From CAWGMT01 sp963823675 (GTDB lineage Bacteria; Planctomycetota; Planctomycetia; Isosphaerales; Isosphaeraceae): a stretch of DNA of 64,000 bases. Of the stretch, positions 9,701-19,768 are shown piece by piece (position 1 is the stretch's first letter; every line of letters starts with the position of its first letter). The notes beneath the pieces are model-generated. The model was not told the DNA's origin and did no database searches. It saw only the letters and a program-made list of their open reading frames with translations. A program made the translations under genes and the position numbers. Where the stretch lies: assembly GCA_963823675.1 (NCBI GenBank), contig CAWGMT010000012.1, positions 806,001 to 870,000 on the forward strand. The letters are read 5' to 3'.

Positions 9701-11730
9701 ATTGGCGCGGCGGGGTTACTGCCCAGGTCGGTCAGGAGGACCGTGTTGGCGTTGATCGTGTTGGGATCGATCGGGCCGCTGAAGGAAACGTTGATCGTCC
9801 AGGGCGTCTGGTTGGTGCCGGCCGGGCTCGTGCCGAGGGTGTAGAAATCCACCGGGGCGGCGCCACTCGTGGGCGTTTCCGTGACGGCGGTCACTTCGGG
9901 CGGATAGAGATTCACATACTGATAGGCCCCGATGTCCATGAACGGGCTGCTGCCGTAGCCGGGGCCGGAACCCTTCTGGGGCGAGCGGATGTATCCCAGG
10001 ATGTCGCGCTGGCCGGAGATCGGGGCATAGTTGTACGTACCCTCGGCCTGGGTTGCGTCCGAATAACCGTTCGGGTCCGTCGTGAGAGCGGGCGCCCATT
10101 CATCGGGGAAGCTAAAGAAGCCCGAGCCGGGCAAGGTGACGATCTGGCGCGGGTCCCCGACGAAGGAAAAGCCGCCAAGGATCAGATCTCGGCCCGGCAT
10201 CTCGATCGGGTTGGTCAACGACGCGGGGTCGGTTCGCGTCTCGGTAATGACGCCGCCGTTCAAGGAGAGATCCGCGGTCGGATAGATCGCGTTGCCCGCC
10301 GGGAGCGGCCCGATTTCGCTCCGCGCCTGGTCGATGGCCGGCGAGGTCGGCTCGAGGTCGAAGTTGCCGGTCGATGCACTCACGAATTGCGGGTCGGCGT
10401 TGATGGAGTTCACGTTGCCGGCGAAGTCGCCGTCGTCGGTCGTGACCAGGATGTTCTGAGCGTCGCCGAAGTACAAGTTGTACTGGAGCTGGCTTTCCGC
10501 GGCCTGGCCCTGGATGTTGACGGCAACTTGCGACGAATCGTCGAAGATGTTGTTCATCGCCATGACGTTGACACTGGCGTTGGGGTTCATGCCGTCGTAC
10601 TGAGGCGAGATGGTCTGGATCGCGAAGGGGTCGTTGTAGAAGGTGTTGTTGACCAGCACGGCGACGAAGCCGCTGTTGAGGTCAGTCGGAAAGGTGTCGA
10701 CCGGGTTGGAGTTGATGTGCACACCTTGTCCCGAGTTGGCGATCGTGTCATTGTACATGTAGAGGAAAACAGGCTCGCCGACCGTGCTGCTGCGCACCGG
10801 CGGCGGGATGATTTGATTGTTGGTGCCCACCCAGGTGCGGGTCAGCGCGGCGAGCGCCTCGGAGTGCGCGAAGACGGCGGCATCGGAGAATTCATCGAGG
10901 TTGGAGTCGGAGATCGTGAACATCATCGGCGAGTTGAGCTGAGTAACCGGCGACGGGTAGCCGTTCTTCACGTCGAACCAGTCCCCCGTGCCTCCGACGT
11001 CGATCAGGCCGCCGCCCTGAATTTCGATGCGGGTCATGTAGCTGATGTCGGCATTGTCGACGCGGCTGCCATCCATCGGGTTGGTCGGGTCGTATTCGGT
11101 CATCGACAGGCCGCCGATGTAGATGTAGCCGCCGTCGCCGGGCTCGGGCGTGGTCAGGTCCAGCGTCTTGCCCGCCAGATTGGCGCGATACTGCTCGACC
11201 GGGGCCGAGTTCCAGATGTCGTCCATCTTCACGCCGCGCACCGTGGTGCCGACGCTGCCATCGCGCAGCGAGGTGATGATCACGGGAACCCGCTGCTGGC
11301 CGGTCGTTTGATTTCCCGGGATTCCGAGGATTCGCAGCGCGGAGCCGACACCAGGATCCAGGAGCGGGCTGCCCGGCGGATCCACGCCGTCTTCGACGCC
11401 GAGGAGGAACCCTGCCCCAGCGTTTTCCGCGGACGGAACTCCCGTGGATCCGTAAGTGCCCAGGCTCCCGGCGCCGTTCGGCGTCTCGTCATTGTACAAC
11501 TTCACGATGACCGACTGACCCGGGCTGGGGATGGTCTCGCCATCGGCCAGCAAGGTGCCGGGGAGCGCGGCCTGGATCGTGAGCGAGACCGTGGGCGCGG
11601 GAACAGTGGTATATTCCGTGAGATTGGGCACGGGCATCACGGCGGGGTCCAGCAACTCCGTGAAGGAGTCGGGCCCGAGGACGATCGTGCCCTTCACGAC
11701 GTACGTGATGTCGGTCAAGTCCCAGAACGG
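6754..11730 (-). CDS. Giant secreted subtilase-like / beta-helix protein, segment 5 of 5 (C-terminal)
   Basis: The last ~1,660 residues of a protein of about 3,760 residues that begins at 18052 on the minus strand. Parallel beta-helix / choice-of-anchor Q stretches are seen ('VMAMNNIFDDSSQVAVNIQG', 'FMDIGAYQYVN', 'GPRDVGAFEYNG'). These alternate with Ig-like domains that start with the 'PPEVTAVTETPTSGAAP' and 'TAPTATFTAPTQGQI' patterns. The end is a Pro/Lys-rich tail containing 'KKPAPKKPAKHVVVKHATV' and closing in 'KPKGPKKKA', like the tail of the fragment at 1-285. The frame opens at 11736. Upstream coding continues in another frame after a one-base shift at ~11729. It is probably a cell-surface or extracellular protein; the ligand is unknown. 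Confidence 0.75.
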   Translation of the reverse strand, partial: PFWDLTDITYVVKGTIVLGPDSFTELLDPAVMPVPNLTEYTTVPAPTVSLTIQAALPGTLLADGETIPSPGQSVIVKLYNDETPNGAGSLGTYGSTGVPSAENAGAGFLLGVEDGVDPPGSPLLDPGVGSALRILGIPGNQTTGQQRVPVIITSLRDGSVGTTVRGVKMDDIWNSAPVEQYRANLAGKTLDLTTPEPGDGGYIYIGGLSMTEYDPTNPMDGSRVDNADISYMTRIEIQGGGLIDVGGTGDWFDVKNGYPSPVTQLNSPMMFTISDSNLDEFSDAAVFAHSEALAALTRTWVGTNNQIIPPPVRSSTVGEPVFLYMYNDTIANSGQGVHINSNPVDTFPTDLNSGFVAVLVNNTFYNDPFAIQTISPQYDGMNPNASVNVMAMNNIFDDSSQVAVNIQGQAAESQLQYNLYFGDAQNILVTTDDGDFAGNVNSINADPQFVSASTGNFDLEPTSPAIDQARSEIGPLPAGNAIYPTADLSLNGGVITETRTDPASLTNPIEMPGRDLILGGFSFVGDPRQIVTLPGSGFFSFPDEWAPALTTDPNGYSDATQAEGTYNYAPISGQRDILGYIRSPQKGSGPGYGSSPFMDIGAYQYVNLYPPEVTAVTETPTSGAAPVDFYTLGTSPAGTNQTPWTINVSFSGPIDPNTINANTVLLTDLGSNPAAPIDQPINLAGKLSYISDPSTSTYTLVISLASAGLTLPTDLYQITLLGSGSPVIANPQGIALDGENTVGDSPTGAQLPLPSGDGYPGGNFFDSFIINTTPPSILAGSLKMDPASDTNIVGDDITTSAQPTFDGTISEPNGALVPLAGQTVYIDVGITLLVNGVETTYFDPTKLPASLSSYAQYIREDAGTATSVAGGTFQVTVGVDGANTGLVTDTNPLPDLFPIYNVGLDGKLSPLPGDDSGYYVARVRIVDQSGNESNPADPNAQLPFVVDKTAPTATFTAPTQGQIITSLVNGQVIFSFTTNKNIDLTHFTAASIQVINAGPDGVLGTADDVTIPVNPTSINVTYLDVGTGGKGAEQITFSTEGTLTNNLYQVTLLNTGADAVRDIAGNTLATPASVQFVVDVPALQKNLFVGATSYVTNPNAPLGDRTNPYPTIGAGIAAAVPGDVVAVLPGVYTEQVTLKPLIKLYSADPSSTDATVFTTSTGSALATVIRAPFENPVPAGVYATISATDVQSFGSLSTEVAGFAIASPLAVDPAIGYINPLAVAVQLTNSNVVIDKDYILDAGTGILVTTSGAGAMFPQIYNDGIIGNTDGVVITDAGTTSLATGPTTLINDDFAFNTIGLMLNNTAVSPEQAYVASDIFWENHDQTTSRNGYAIYSQTPNKVSLQNNMFYGNGAGDADQSAATNDLGNGFSPTLLGTTAQAALANQGNYIGQPGFVFPIDPRPGSDGPAAFFISGDYQLTAGSAAIDNAWEATAITTDLVGATQVKIAGRGFGLPGYGPRDVGAFEYNGTGGTPIGGAFRVVTESLTPIAGAAAANGGSVNVATAPTSITITFSGNVNQQSVTATDLVLAGTAVSSLNPVHATSLTWIDGDTVKFNLSGQFQSGGTLDLSLAAGSVKSASGSANLGYSDTVVINIASPPTPVTPPPAPAPKTGVPVTHTKKPAPKKPAKHVVVKHATVTKHKVVVNTPKPKGPKKKA

Positions 11731-12905
11731 TGTCAACGGTCTGGTTCACTACGCCCGTACCGAGGATGGCCTCGACTGGTCCGAGGTAAGTCCCGTAATT
11801 CGCCGTGTACAGGTAGGCTCGGCTCGTGGTGACGAGCAGTCCGTCGATCCCGTTGTTCTGCATCACGTTGCCGCGGAAGAAGGGATGTCCCGAGAGCAGC
11901 GGCCGCGTTGGATCGCCGGCCAGGAGCCCGTTGGGCTCGATCTGCATCGCCGCGTCGAAGTTGTCGTAGAAGTTGTTATTGGTGATGTAGATGTGCGATC
12001 CGAGGGTCTCGAGTGCGGTTGGCGGCAAGTTGAACGTGGTGAAGTTGGTGATGAATGCCAGCACCGACTGCGACGGGATCGTGAAATCCTGGGTATTGAC
12101 GGAGCCGCCGCCGTACTGGAACGTGGCCGCGTTGATGACGGCGATGCCGCCGCTCTGGATGCCGACGCTTCCCCACATCGACGGCCCCGGAGTGGGCGTG
12201 GTCAATTCGCCGGTGACGTTGATCGGGTTGGGGACGAGCATCGTCGTGGCCGTGTCGTCGAGGATCGAGGTGAAAAGCACATGGGGGTCGGCGGCTGATT
12301 CTTCGACGAAGCCCGGCGACAAGGGGCTGTAGTCGTTGCCGGGGCTTTGATCGTAGCCGTTGATATAGGAGCGCGACCCCACATTCAAGCTCGATCCGGG
12401 GTTCAAGACGTCGAGCCCCGAGCCCCTGTTGAACTTGAGCATCACGCCCGGCTGGATGTAGAGCCGGTTGGTGACCCACTGCGTCAGCCCGCCGGTATTC
12501 ACCAGCAGTTCTTGCCCGACGATGAGCTGAGCCAGCACCACATAGGGAAGGGGCTCGAAGAGGGTGTAATTGAGCGAACCACCCAGAGTGCTGGGATTGG
12601 TCGGATACGGTACCGCGTTGGTCGGCTCGATGAAGCCGTTGGCCTCGGACATCAGCCAGATGGCATTGAGGCTGTTGTCGCGGACGGTCACCTGGCGGAC
12701 CAGGATGCCGCGGGCCGTGTCGTCTTCGCGTAAGGAGTCGTAGTCGACGCCGATGGCGGCCTCGGTGCCGCCGGTGCCGCCGGTGTCGGTGATCATGTCG
12801 TTGGTGACCATCGGCCGCGAGTTGAAGGCGGTGATCGCGCTATAGAAGTTGCTGGTGGCCTGCGGGACGGCGCCGCCGCCGTAGCGGATGTTGGTGAAGT
12901 TGATC
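11731..12905 (-). CDS. Giant secreted protein, segment 4 of 5
   Basis: Continues from segment 3 at 'LINFTNIRYGGGAVPQ' and ends at 'VVNQTVDTV' before the shift near 11729. The sequence is typical right-handed beta-helix: short repeats of hydrophobic strand, Asn-rich turns and Gly, such as 'LGSHIYITNNNFYDNFDAAM' and 'NVMQNNGIDGLLVTTSRAYL'. Such helices often bind or cleave polysaccharide, but I see no catalytic set. The codons run open on to 11489 only as a nonsense tail. Confidence 0.65.
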
Positions 12906-13928
12906 AGACGACATGGCGTCGTCGGCGCCCGAGATCGCGGGTGCACCGTTTGCGCCCACCAGGATGCCGTCGACCGGGAAACTGACCTGCTGCGACGGAA
13001 TGGCGTCGTCGTAGCTGCGGAAAACGATCCCGCCCCAATCGCCGGCGTGGGGCGTGGTGTTGGGGTTGTTGTTGGTGGGGCCGCCGATCGAGGCGTCGTT
13101 GTAGGAGGTGAAGTTGACCGGCAGGGTCGGGGTTCCCAGGGACTGGAGCGCGCTGCCCTGGTTCTGCACGAAGAGGTCGGCGTTCTGGAGCTTGATCGTC
13201 GACCCGGCGGCGAAGACCAGAAGCGTGTCGAACGGTACCGACGCGCTGCCGTTGTTGATCGTCGCATTGGGGCCGGCCGGGGCTTGCAGCGAGAAGGTCG
13301 CCTGCGTCACCACGCCGGTGATCGGGTTGCGCTGGGGAATGCCAGGCAGGGCCACGACGACGACCGGACCGCCGAGCTGCGTCGTGCCTTGCACCGCGAA
13401 GGAAAGCTGCGAGGCGGCGTAGAGCGCCGACTGCTCGAACAGGCCGTCGCCGCTGCGGTCGTAGGCGACGTTGAAATTGCCGGGCTGGTAGAAGAACGTG
13501 CTGTTCAAGCCGCCGTTGGGATCGTGGGTCGGATTGGCCGGGGCCGTATTGGGGTCGCCTTCGGGCGCCAGCACCGGATAGGGCTTGGCCATGCTGCCGT
13601 CGGAGAGCGTGCTGGGCAGGAGCGGGTTCTCGACATAATCGGGCCGCGCGAAGACCACATTGCCGTAGTTGACGACGGTGAAACCCGTCATGAACGCGCC
13701 GCCCGGAACGCCATCGCCGCTCATGTCGGTGCGCGATTCACGCCGCTACTGAGCAGGTCTTGATACTCCGGCAAGCTGGGAAAATCAGGGCTCGGCACCG
13801 CGGTTTGATTTCCCAGGTTTTCGCCGTCGAGCTGATTGTCGTAGATGTCGTAGATGCGGGTGTCGATGTTGCCGGGCTCGACCTGGTTGGGGATGTAGAC
13901 GCGGTAGTTGTCCGCCGAGAGCGTCGCG
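12906..13928 (-). CDS. Giant secreted protein, segment 3 of 5
   Basis: Carries 'MTGFTVVNYGNVVFARPDYV' and further beta-rich sequence ending at 'GAPAISGADDAMS'. It joins segment 2 at 'LVLQLNPA' / 'ATLSADNYRVYIPN' near 13928, where one base of a GC-rich run seems lost. It joins segment 4 near 12906. An ATG-requiring caller would begin at 13724. There is no separate function from the rest of the protein. Confidence 0.65.
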
Positions 13929-16540
13929 CCGGATTGAGCTGCAACACCAGGCGATTGCCCGAGCCGCCCGCCTGAACCGGGACGGACGTCTGGGTCTGGG
14001 CGTTGTAGTTGTAAAGCGTGACGGTGTAGTTGGCGAGAACGGTGAACCCCCCGCTGCCCGTGCTGCCGCCCGTGCTGCCCAAGCCGGCTTCGCCGAGATT
14101 GCCGAAATCGCCGTCGGCGGGATCGCCGGCGCCGTTGGCCGAGGCGATGAGCTGGACGTCGTTCGTGTAGTCGATGGGCTGGCCGAGCGAGTTCGAGTAA
14201 GGCAGAAGCGTCGAGAAGTCGAGCACGACGGCCGTTGGCGGCGCCGACACGTTGTCGCGCGTGTTGGTGCCGCCGGCGGGGGGCAGCTCGTAGTACGACT
14301 GAGGCCCGCCGACGACGGTCGAGCCGTTCGAGCTGTACGTGCTCTCATAGGCCATGCCGGTGATGTAGACCGGCGTGGGCTGGACGTCGAAGTTGATGAC
14401 GAAGTCCTTGGTGCCCTCGCCCGGAACGGTGACGTCATTCAAGGGGTTGCCGGCCGCGTCGGTCAAGCCGGGATACTGGAGCTCGGTCGTGTGAGCGATG
14501 AATTCGTACTGGCCGGCGGGCAACCCGGCCGCGAAGGTCACGTCAACCCGGCCGGTGTACTCGACGACGTACGTGCCGGTGGGGTCGAGGACCGTGTTGG
14601 TCGGAACGAAGGTCGCCGTCGCGATGTACTGCGACTCGTCCATGTCGTTCTGACTGAGGTTGACCAGCGAGTAGTTGCTGATATTCGCCGCCGTGGCCGG
14701 ATTGAGGGCGTCGAACACCACCTGGCTGGGGGTCCCGAAGGGGGCGTCGAACGGATTGACCGGGTCCACCGCATAGAGCGAGAGGTTCGTGAGCGTCGAG
14801 ACCTCGGTGATGTTGGGCAGCGGGCCGTTGGGCAAGGGCAGAAGCGCGCCGCCGGGCAAGAACGATGCGCCCGTGATCTGGGGCGGAGTCAAGTCGATGC
14901 GGAACGCGTCCTGCTTGGTGGAGGAGTATCCCGGCAGGGGGGGCTCATCAGCCTGACCGACGACCACCGCCTGCACGACCTGGAAGCCTTCGGGGAGAGG
15001 CTGCGGCGCGGTGAAGGTGAAGCCGCCGTTGGCGTCGGTGATCACCTGAAGGTCGTAAAAGCCCGAGAAGCCGCGGCCGCCGCTGCCGATGCCGAGCGTG
15101 ATATCGCCGTCATGAATCCCGCCGAACTCGATGTAGACGCTGAGGTTGGCGACCGTACCCGGGAATGTCGAGTAGACCTGGCCGACGAAGTTCGGCTCGG
15201 TAACGCTCGTGTTCTGATCGCCGATGATGCCCGTGTCATTAGTTGCCGTCGGGGTGAGCACGAAGGTCGTGATCACAGGCGCCTGGAGCTGCTCGAAGCC
15301 CAGGTTCTGGATGAAATCGGCGGGCTCGCCGTTGGCGCCCGAGGGGAACGTGCCGGTGAAGTTGCCATCCAGGGGGTTGCCGACGATGTCGGTGACGCCC
15401 GTGGCGCCCTTGGCCGTCGGCGACAGGACGACGATCGCATAATTGTCGGAGGGCAGCTCGGTCTGGGGCAGGGCGCTGTAATTGAGCGTGACCGTGTTGG
15501 TCGTGGTGTTGTAGCTGATGGTCGTGCGCGGATCGGAATTGAGGTTGATGTAGCTTGAAAGGTTGGCCGCGGTCGGCGGCCAGGTCGCCGCGGTGCCCTG
15601 GCGGATCACGAAGATGTTGCTGAGCGTGGCGGTGGACGGGTCGATGGCCTTGCTGAAGGTGATCGCCACCTGGCGGCCCGTGATGCTGGTCTTGGTCACG
15701 ACCGGGGCCGTGATATCGGCGAGCGTGAACTTGATCGGTCCGGAGGGAACCAGGTCCTTGCCGTCCTCGGACTGCACGGGAGCGCCGGTCGCGGGGCTCT
15801 GGATCGAGAAGGTGTAGGCGCCGTTGGCCAGCGTCCCCGCGGGCTTGCTGAAGCTGAACGGCCACTGGATGATGGTCGGGTCCGTCGGGTTGTCGACCGC
15901 GATGGGGGCACCCACGATCACTTTGACGCCCACGGGCTCGCTCGTGAAGGTCAGGACCGGAGCCGCGGCGCCCAGGACCGTCGAGAAGTTGACCGGCTTG
16001 TTGAAAGTGACGGTGATGGCGCTCGGGGTGACGGTCACCGTCGATCCATTGGCAGGAATCGTGGAGACGACCCGGAGCAGATCGACGGCATTGATCGCGC
16101 TGATGGCGTTGATCAAGCCGTAGCCCGCCCACACGTCATAGCCGGGAGGCGCGCCGTTCATCGGCTCGGCCGAGTCGATCAGCCCCTGGCGGATCTGAGC
16201 CGGGGTCAGGCCGGGTACCTTTTGAAGCATCAGGGCTGCGACCGCCGCGGCGTTCGGGGCCGCCGACGATGTTCCGAAGAAGACGGGGAGGGCCTGCTGA
16301 TTGGCGGGAACGAGGTTGGCCGAGCTCGCTGGCTCACCCGGGAAGGGAGGGTTGCTGGTGTCCAGGAAGAAACCGGGCTCGAAGAACGAGGTATTGCCGC
16401 CATCAGGCGCCGTGACCACCGGGTTCTGCACGTCCAGCGGCGTGGCGAGCGGAACGCCGGCCGTGTTGAAGACGGTGAGTGTCGGGCCGGACGAGCTGAA
16501 CGGCTCGGAAGCCAGCGGGCTTTGACCCAGATACGGGGCT
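13929..16540 (-). CDS. Giant secreted protein, segment 2 of 5 (catalytic-Ser end of the S8-like domain, then Ig-like domains)
   Basis: Begins in phase at 'YLGQSPLASEPFSSSGP' and contains 'FFGTSSAAPNAAAVAALML', the conserved nucleophile motif GTSxAxP of S8 subtilases, followed by the usual C-terminal helix 'GLTPAQIRQGLIDSA' and 'GYGLINAISAINA'. Downstream are several Ig-like domains ('VVSTIPANGSTVTVTPSAIT', then 'VTKTSITGRQVAITFSKAID'). Coherent sequence ends at 'NRLVLQLNPA' near 13929. The frame remains open to 13738 as a nonsense tail. The Ser-bearing end of the protease domain is normal, unlike the N-terminal end (segment 1). Confidence 0.75.
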
Positions 16541-18052
16541 GGCGCCCACCACGGCGTCGCGCCCGACACCGATCGTGTTGACGTCCGAGGCGTGACCGAA
16601 CGAGCTGGGATAGGAGGTGCCCCCGGCGGTACCGTACTGGGTGCTGACCGTGACGGCACCGTTGGTGTCGTTGAAGCCGGCGAATTCGATGTGGCCGGGA
16701 CTCGACCCGGAAACGACCTGAACGGCGACGTAGTACTGTCCCGCGTTGGGAATCTCGATGAACTGCCACGGCTGCTGGACGGCGACGTTGTTCTGGTTCT
16801 GGTTCGGTCCGACGACGACATTTCCCTGCGCATCGAGGATGTAGATGTTGACGTTCGAGGTGACAACGCCGGGCGAGCCGGACGGCTCCTGGAACTGGTA
16901 GGGCTGATCGTACTGGAACGAGATCAAGGCGTTGGCGATCCCCGTGGTGATGGGCAGCAAGAGGTTGGTCGCGCCGGCGGGGTTGAAGTTCATGAAAGTG
17001 CCCGAGCCAATGTTCGGGATGTTGCCGCTGGCGGCGCGGAATTGCGACAGGTAGCCGCTATCGGGCCCCTCGTTGCCGGCGGCGCTGAAGTAGGTCACGC
17101 CCTTGGCGGTGACCGTGTCGACGGCTTGCGAGACGATGCCGCTCTGGAACATGGGCTCGTCGGCATAGCCGACGTCGTCGACGATGATCTGGGAACCGGC
17201 CGCGGCGAGCGACTCGATGTTCGAGCCGAAGGAAAGCTCGTCGATGAAGGCGGTCGCAAATTCAAGGTTGGCTCCGGGCGCGATGTCGTGGATGTTTTCG
17301 AGCATCGCCCGGCCTTCGTCGGTCGGCGCGTCGGGATCGTCCTGGATCACATCGACGGGATTGTTGGGGTTCAAGTCACCCGTGCCGTACGACTCCGACA
17401 GGCCGCCGTTGTATTGATTGACGCTCGTCGACAAGACGCCCATCGTGACGCCCGTGCCGTCAACGTTGAACTGGGTGCGCGCGACGTCAGCGAACAACGA
17501 TGTTTCGGCTTCGTTGTAGGCGATCCCCTGATATTCCTGGTAGGCCAGCGGCGTGTACTGGGCCGAACCGCTCTGGATCTGCGGCATCCCGGCGATGGTC
17601 GGCAACGCACTCATCGGTACGTAGCCATCGACCATTCCATAGTAGGCGCTCGATTCCACGACCTGCATTCCCAGGTCGGTCAACTGGGTGACGAACTGGT
17701 TGAAGTCGCCTCCCAGGCTCTTGAGCTGGACGCCCACCAGTCCATTCTGGAATTCGATCGTCGGAAACTCAGCGGCGACCTCGGCCGTGTTGCCGCCGCT
17801 CTCGATGAACGCCTTGTAAATGTTGACCAGCCCGACCCCCAGGTTGGCCATGGGGCCGTTCTGGGCGTCGAACAGGTTCGTATCCGTGGGCGTCCACAGC
17901 GGGGCTGGGATCGCAGTCGGCCCCATCGTCGTCGTCAAGAGGCGCCTGGTCTCGAGAAACTCGATACTGGGGCGGCCATATCGCCTCTCGTTTCGGTGGC
18001 CCTGACCACGCCTGGGCCCTTTGTTCCGACCGAATGCCTTGAAGCTCGCCAT
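16541..18052 (-). CDS. Giant secreted protein, segment 1 of 5 (N-terminus, subtilase-like domain)
   Basis: The start chosen is ATG 18052, with a TGGGAG ribosome-binding site upstream; the frame is open to 18142. Residues 1-32 are basic and are followed by 'LETRRLLTT' (33-41), the N-terminal motif of planctomycete secreted proteins. The protease-like region has 'SAAGNEGPDSGY', which holds the oxyanion Asn. The position of the first catalytic Asp reads 'GVLSTSVN', with Thr where 'GVLSDS' or 'VIDTG' would be expected. The catalytic His block reads 'TDEGRAMLENIHDIAPGA', with Glu in place of His. The protein may therefore be an inactive or altered subtilase. A one-base shift at ~16540 separates it from the Ser motif in segment 2. 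Confidence 0.75.
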
Positions 18053-18515
18053 CGACAGACTCCCAGCTAAGCTTGTGAGCTTCGACCCGACGGCAACGGC
18101 CCAGAGGACACGCTTCCGCGCGAGGTCACGGCTCCCGTACAATCAAGGTGACTCAAAACTATCCGCAATGCAACCGCGGACCGGCCAGAGACCGTGCGCC
18201 GCGGCTAACGAATATCAGCTTCAGAAATGCCAGCCTCGCTCCAAGGCATCGATCGCGGTCCATCAATCCCTACCTGTAAAGATAAGCAAGCGACTGGAGT
18301 TTTGGGTCCAATCATGCACGCAGTCAATCATTACAGCATTGACTCCGTTCGTCAAGCCCCGAATTTCAAGAATTCGATGTGGTGGGAGTCGAGGGTGGGA
18401 AGCAGGGCGAATCCCGGGGGCCGCGCGAAACGCGGAAATTGAGTCAGTAGGAGTTTGTCCTCTGGAATGAAGAAGTCAAACGTTGTCTTTCCGGAACGGA
18501 CTTTTTGGAGAAGCA
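18053..18515. other. Divergent intergenic region
   Basis: About 460 bases between the start of the giant minus-strand gene and the start of the TPR/GT41 gene. It must carry promoters for both directions. No promoter boxes are convincing. I see no short gene with codon use like the neighbours. A ribosome-binding site TTGGAGAAG (18506-18514) serves the plus-strand gene. Confidence 0.5.
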
Positions 18516-19557
18516 ATGCTCTCGTTACTCCAAGCGTTGGATTTAGCCTTGCAGCATGTTCAAAGAGGCCAGTTGCAGGAGGCAGAGCAGCTTTACCTTC
18601 AGATCCTTCGAGCGGATCCGAACCAGGTTGATGCTTTGCATTTTCTCGGGATCATCGCCGGTCAGACGGGCAGAGACAATCTGGCTATCGATTACCTCAA
18701 TAGGGCCCTGCGTCTGAAGCCGGATTTGGCCGGGGCGCACAACAACCTGGGAAACGTGTTTACTGGACAAGGTAACTTGCTGGAGGCCGTCTCCAGCTAT
18801 GAGCGGGCGCTGCGTCTGAAGCCGTACTATTTCGAGGCCCGCTGCAACCTGGGAAATGCCCTGCGAGCGCAGGGGCGGCTGGTCGAGGCGGTGGCCAGCT
18901 TGCAAGAGGCCCTGCGCCTCCGGCCCGACCATGCCGGGCGCACAATAACCTGGGCATTGCCTTGCAGGGCCTGGGCAACCTGGCCCTTGCGGTGGCGAGT
19001 TATCAACAAGCCGTGCGGCTCAAGCCAGAACTTTGTCGAAGCCCACATCAATCTCGGCGCCGTCCTCAAGGAGCAGGGCCTGCTCGATGACGCTCTCACC
19101 GTCTTTCGCACCGCGCTCCGGCTCAATCCCGACGCTGCCCAGATTCACAGCCACGTCGTTTTGACGCTGCATTACCATCCCAGTTACGACGCCAAGGCGA
19201 TTCTTGAAGAATGCCGGCGCTGGAGCGAGCAGTACGCCGATCCCCTCAAAACCTCCATCCTGCCGCATACCAATCTTCCTGATCCGGAACGCAGACTGCG
19301 CATCGGCTACGTCTCACCCGATTTTGGCGAGCGCCACGTCGATTGCTTCTTTACGATTCCTCTTCTGTCGAACCATGATCACCGGCAATTCGAGATCTTC
19401 TGCTACGCCGACGTGGCACGGCCGGATGCCCTGACCGAGCGGTTGCGTGGCCAAGCCGACGTCTGGCGCAGCAGCGTGCGGCTCTCCGACCAGCAGCTCG
19501 CCGACCTGGTGCGCAGCGATCAGATCGACATCCTGGTCGACCTGAAATTGCATACTG
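18516..19557 (+). CDS. TPR / GT41 (O-GlcNAc transferase-like) protein, segment 1 of 3
   Basis: N-terminal part of a ~637-residue protein reading 18516 to 20428. ATG 18516 follows TTTTTGGAGAAGC. About six TPR units come first ('GRDNLAIDYLNRALRLKPDL', 'GNLLEAVSSYERALRLKPYY'). The stretch 18936-19030 is out of frame: a missing G at ~18936 and an extra base at ~19030 hide another normal TPR ('AHNNLGIALQGLGNLALAVA'). The catalytic part begins at 'RRLRIGYVSPDFGERHVDCF', matching the GYxSxDF start of the GT41 domain. The domain transfers GlcNAc or another sugar from a nucleotide donor to Ser/Thr in the OGT/SPINDLY family; the donor here is unknown. An extra G at ~19557 breaks the frame. Confidence 0.8.
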
Positions 19558-19768
19558 GCCAACAACCGGCTACTGGTTTTTGCCCGCAAGCCGGCACCGG
19601 TGCAGGTCGCCTGGCTGGGATATCCCGGTACGACGGGGCTGTCGACCATCGACTACCGTCTGACCGATCCCTACCTCGATCCACCGGGACTTTTCGACGC
19701 GTGCTATTCGGAAGAATCCTTCGCCCTGCCGGACACTTTCTGGTGCTACGACCCTCTGACCGACAGAG
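19558..19768 (+). CDS. TPR / GT41 protein, segment 2 of 3
   Basis: Reads 'ANNRLLVFARKPAPVQVAWL' followed by 'GYPGTTGLSTIDYRLTDPYL', the well conserved centre of the GT41 catalytic domain ('APVQVxWLGYPGTTG'). It then reaches 'TFWCYDPLTDR' near 19767, where one extra base moves translation to the next frame ('PPVNPLPALESGVVTFG'). It is not an independent gene. Confidence 0.7.

Noticed and set aside
10387..11832. Plus-strand frame of 481 residues opposite the giant minus-strand protein
   Set aside because: Val/Arg/Asp-rich shadow sequence; the minus strand has coherent beta-helix and Ig-like domains here.
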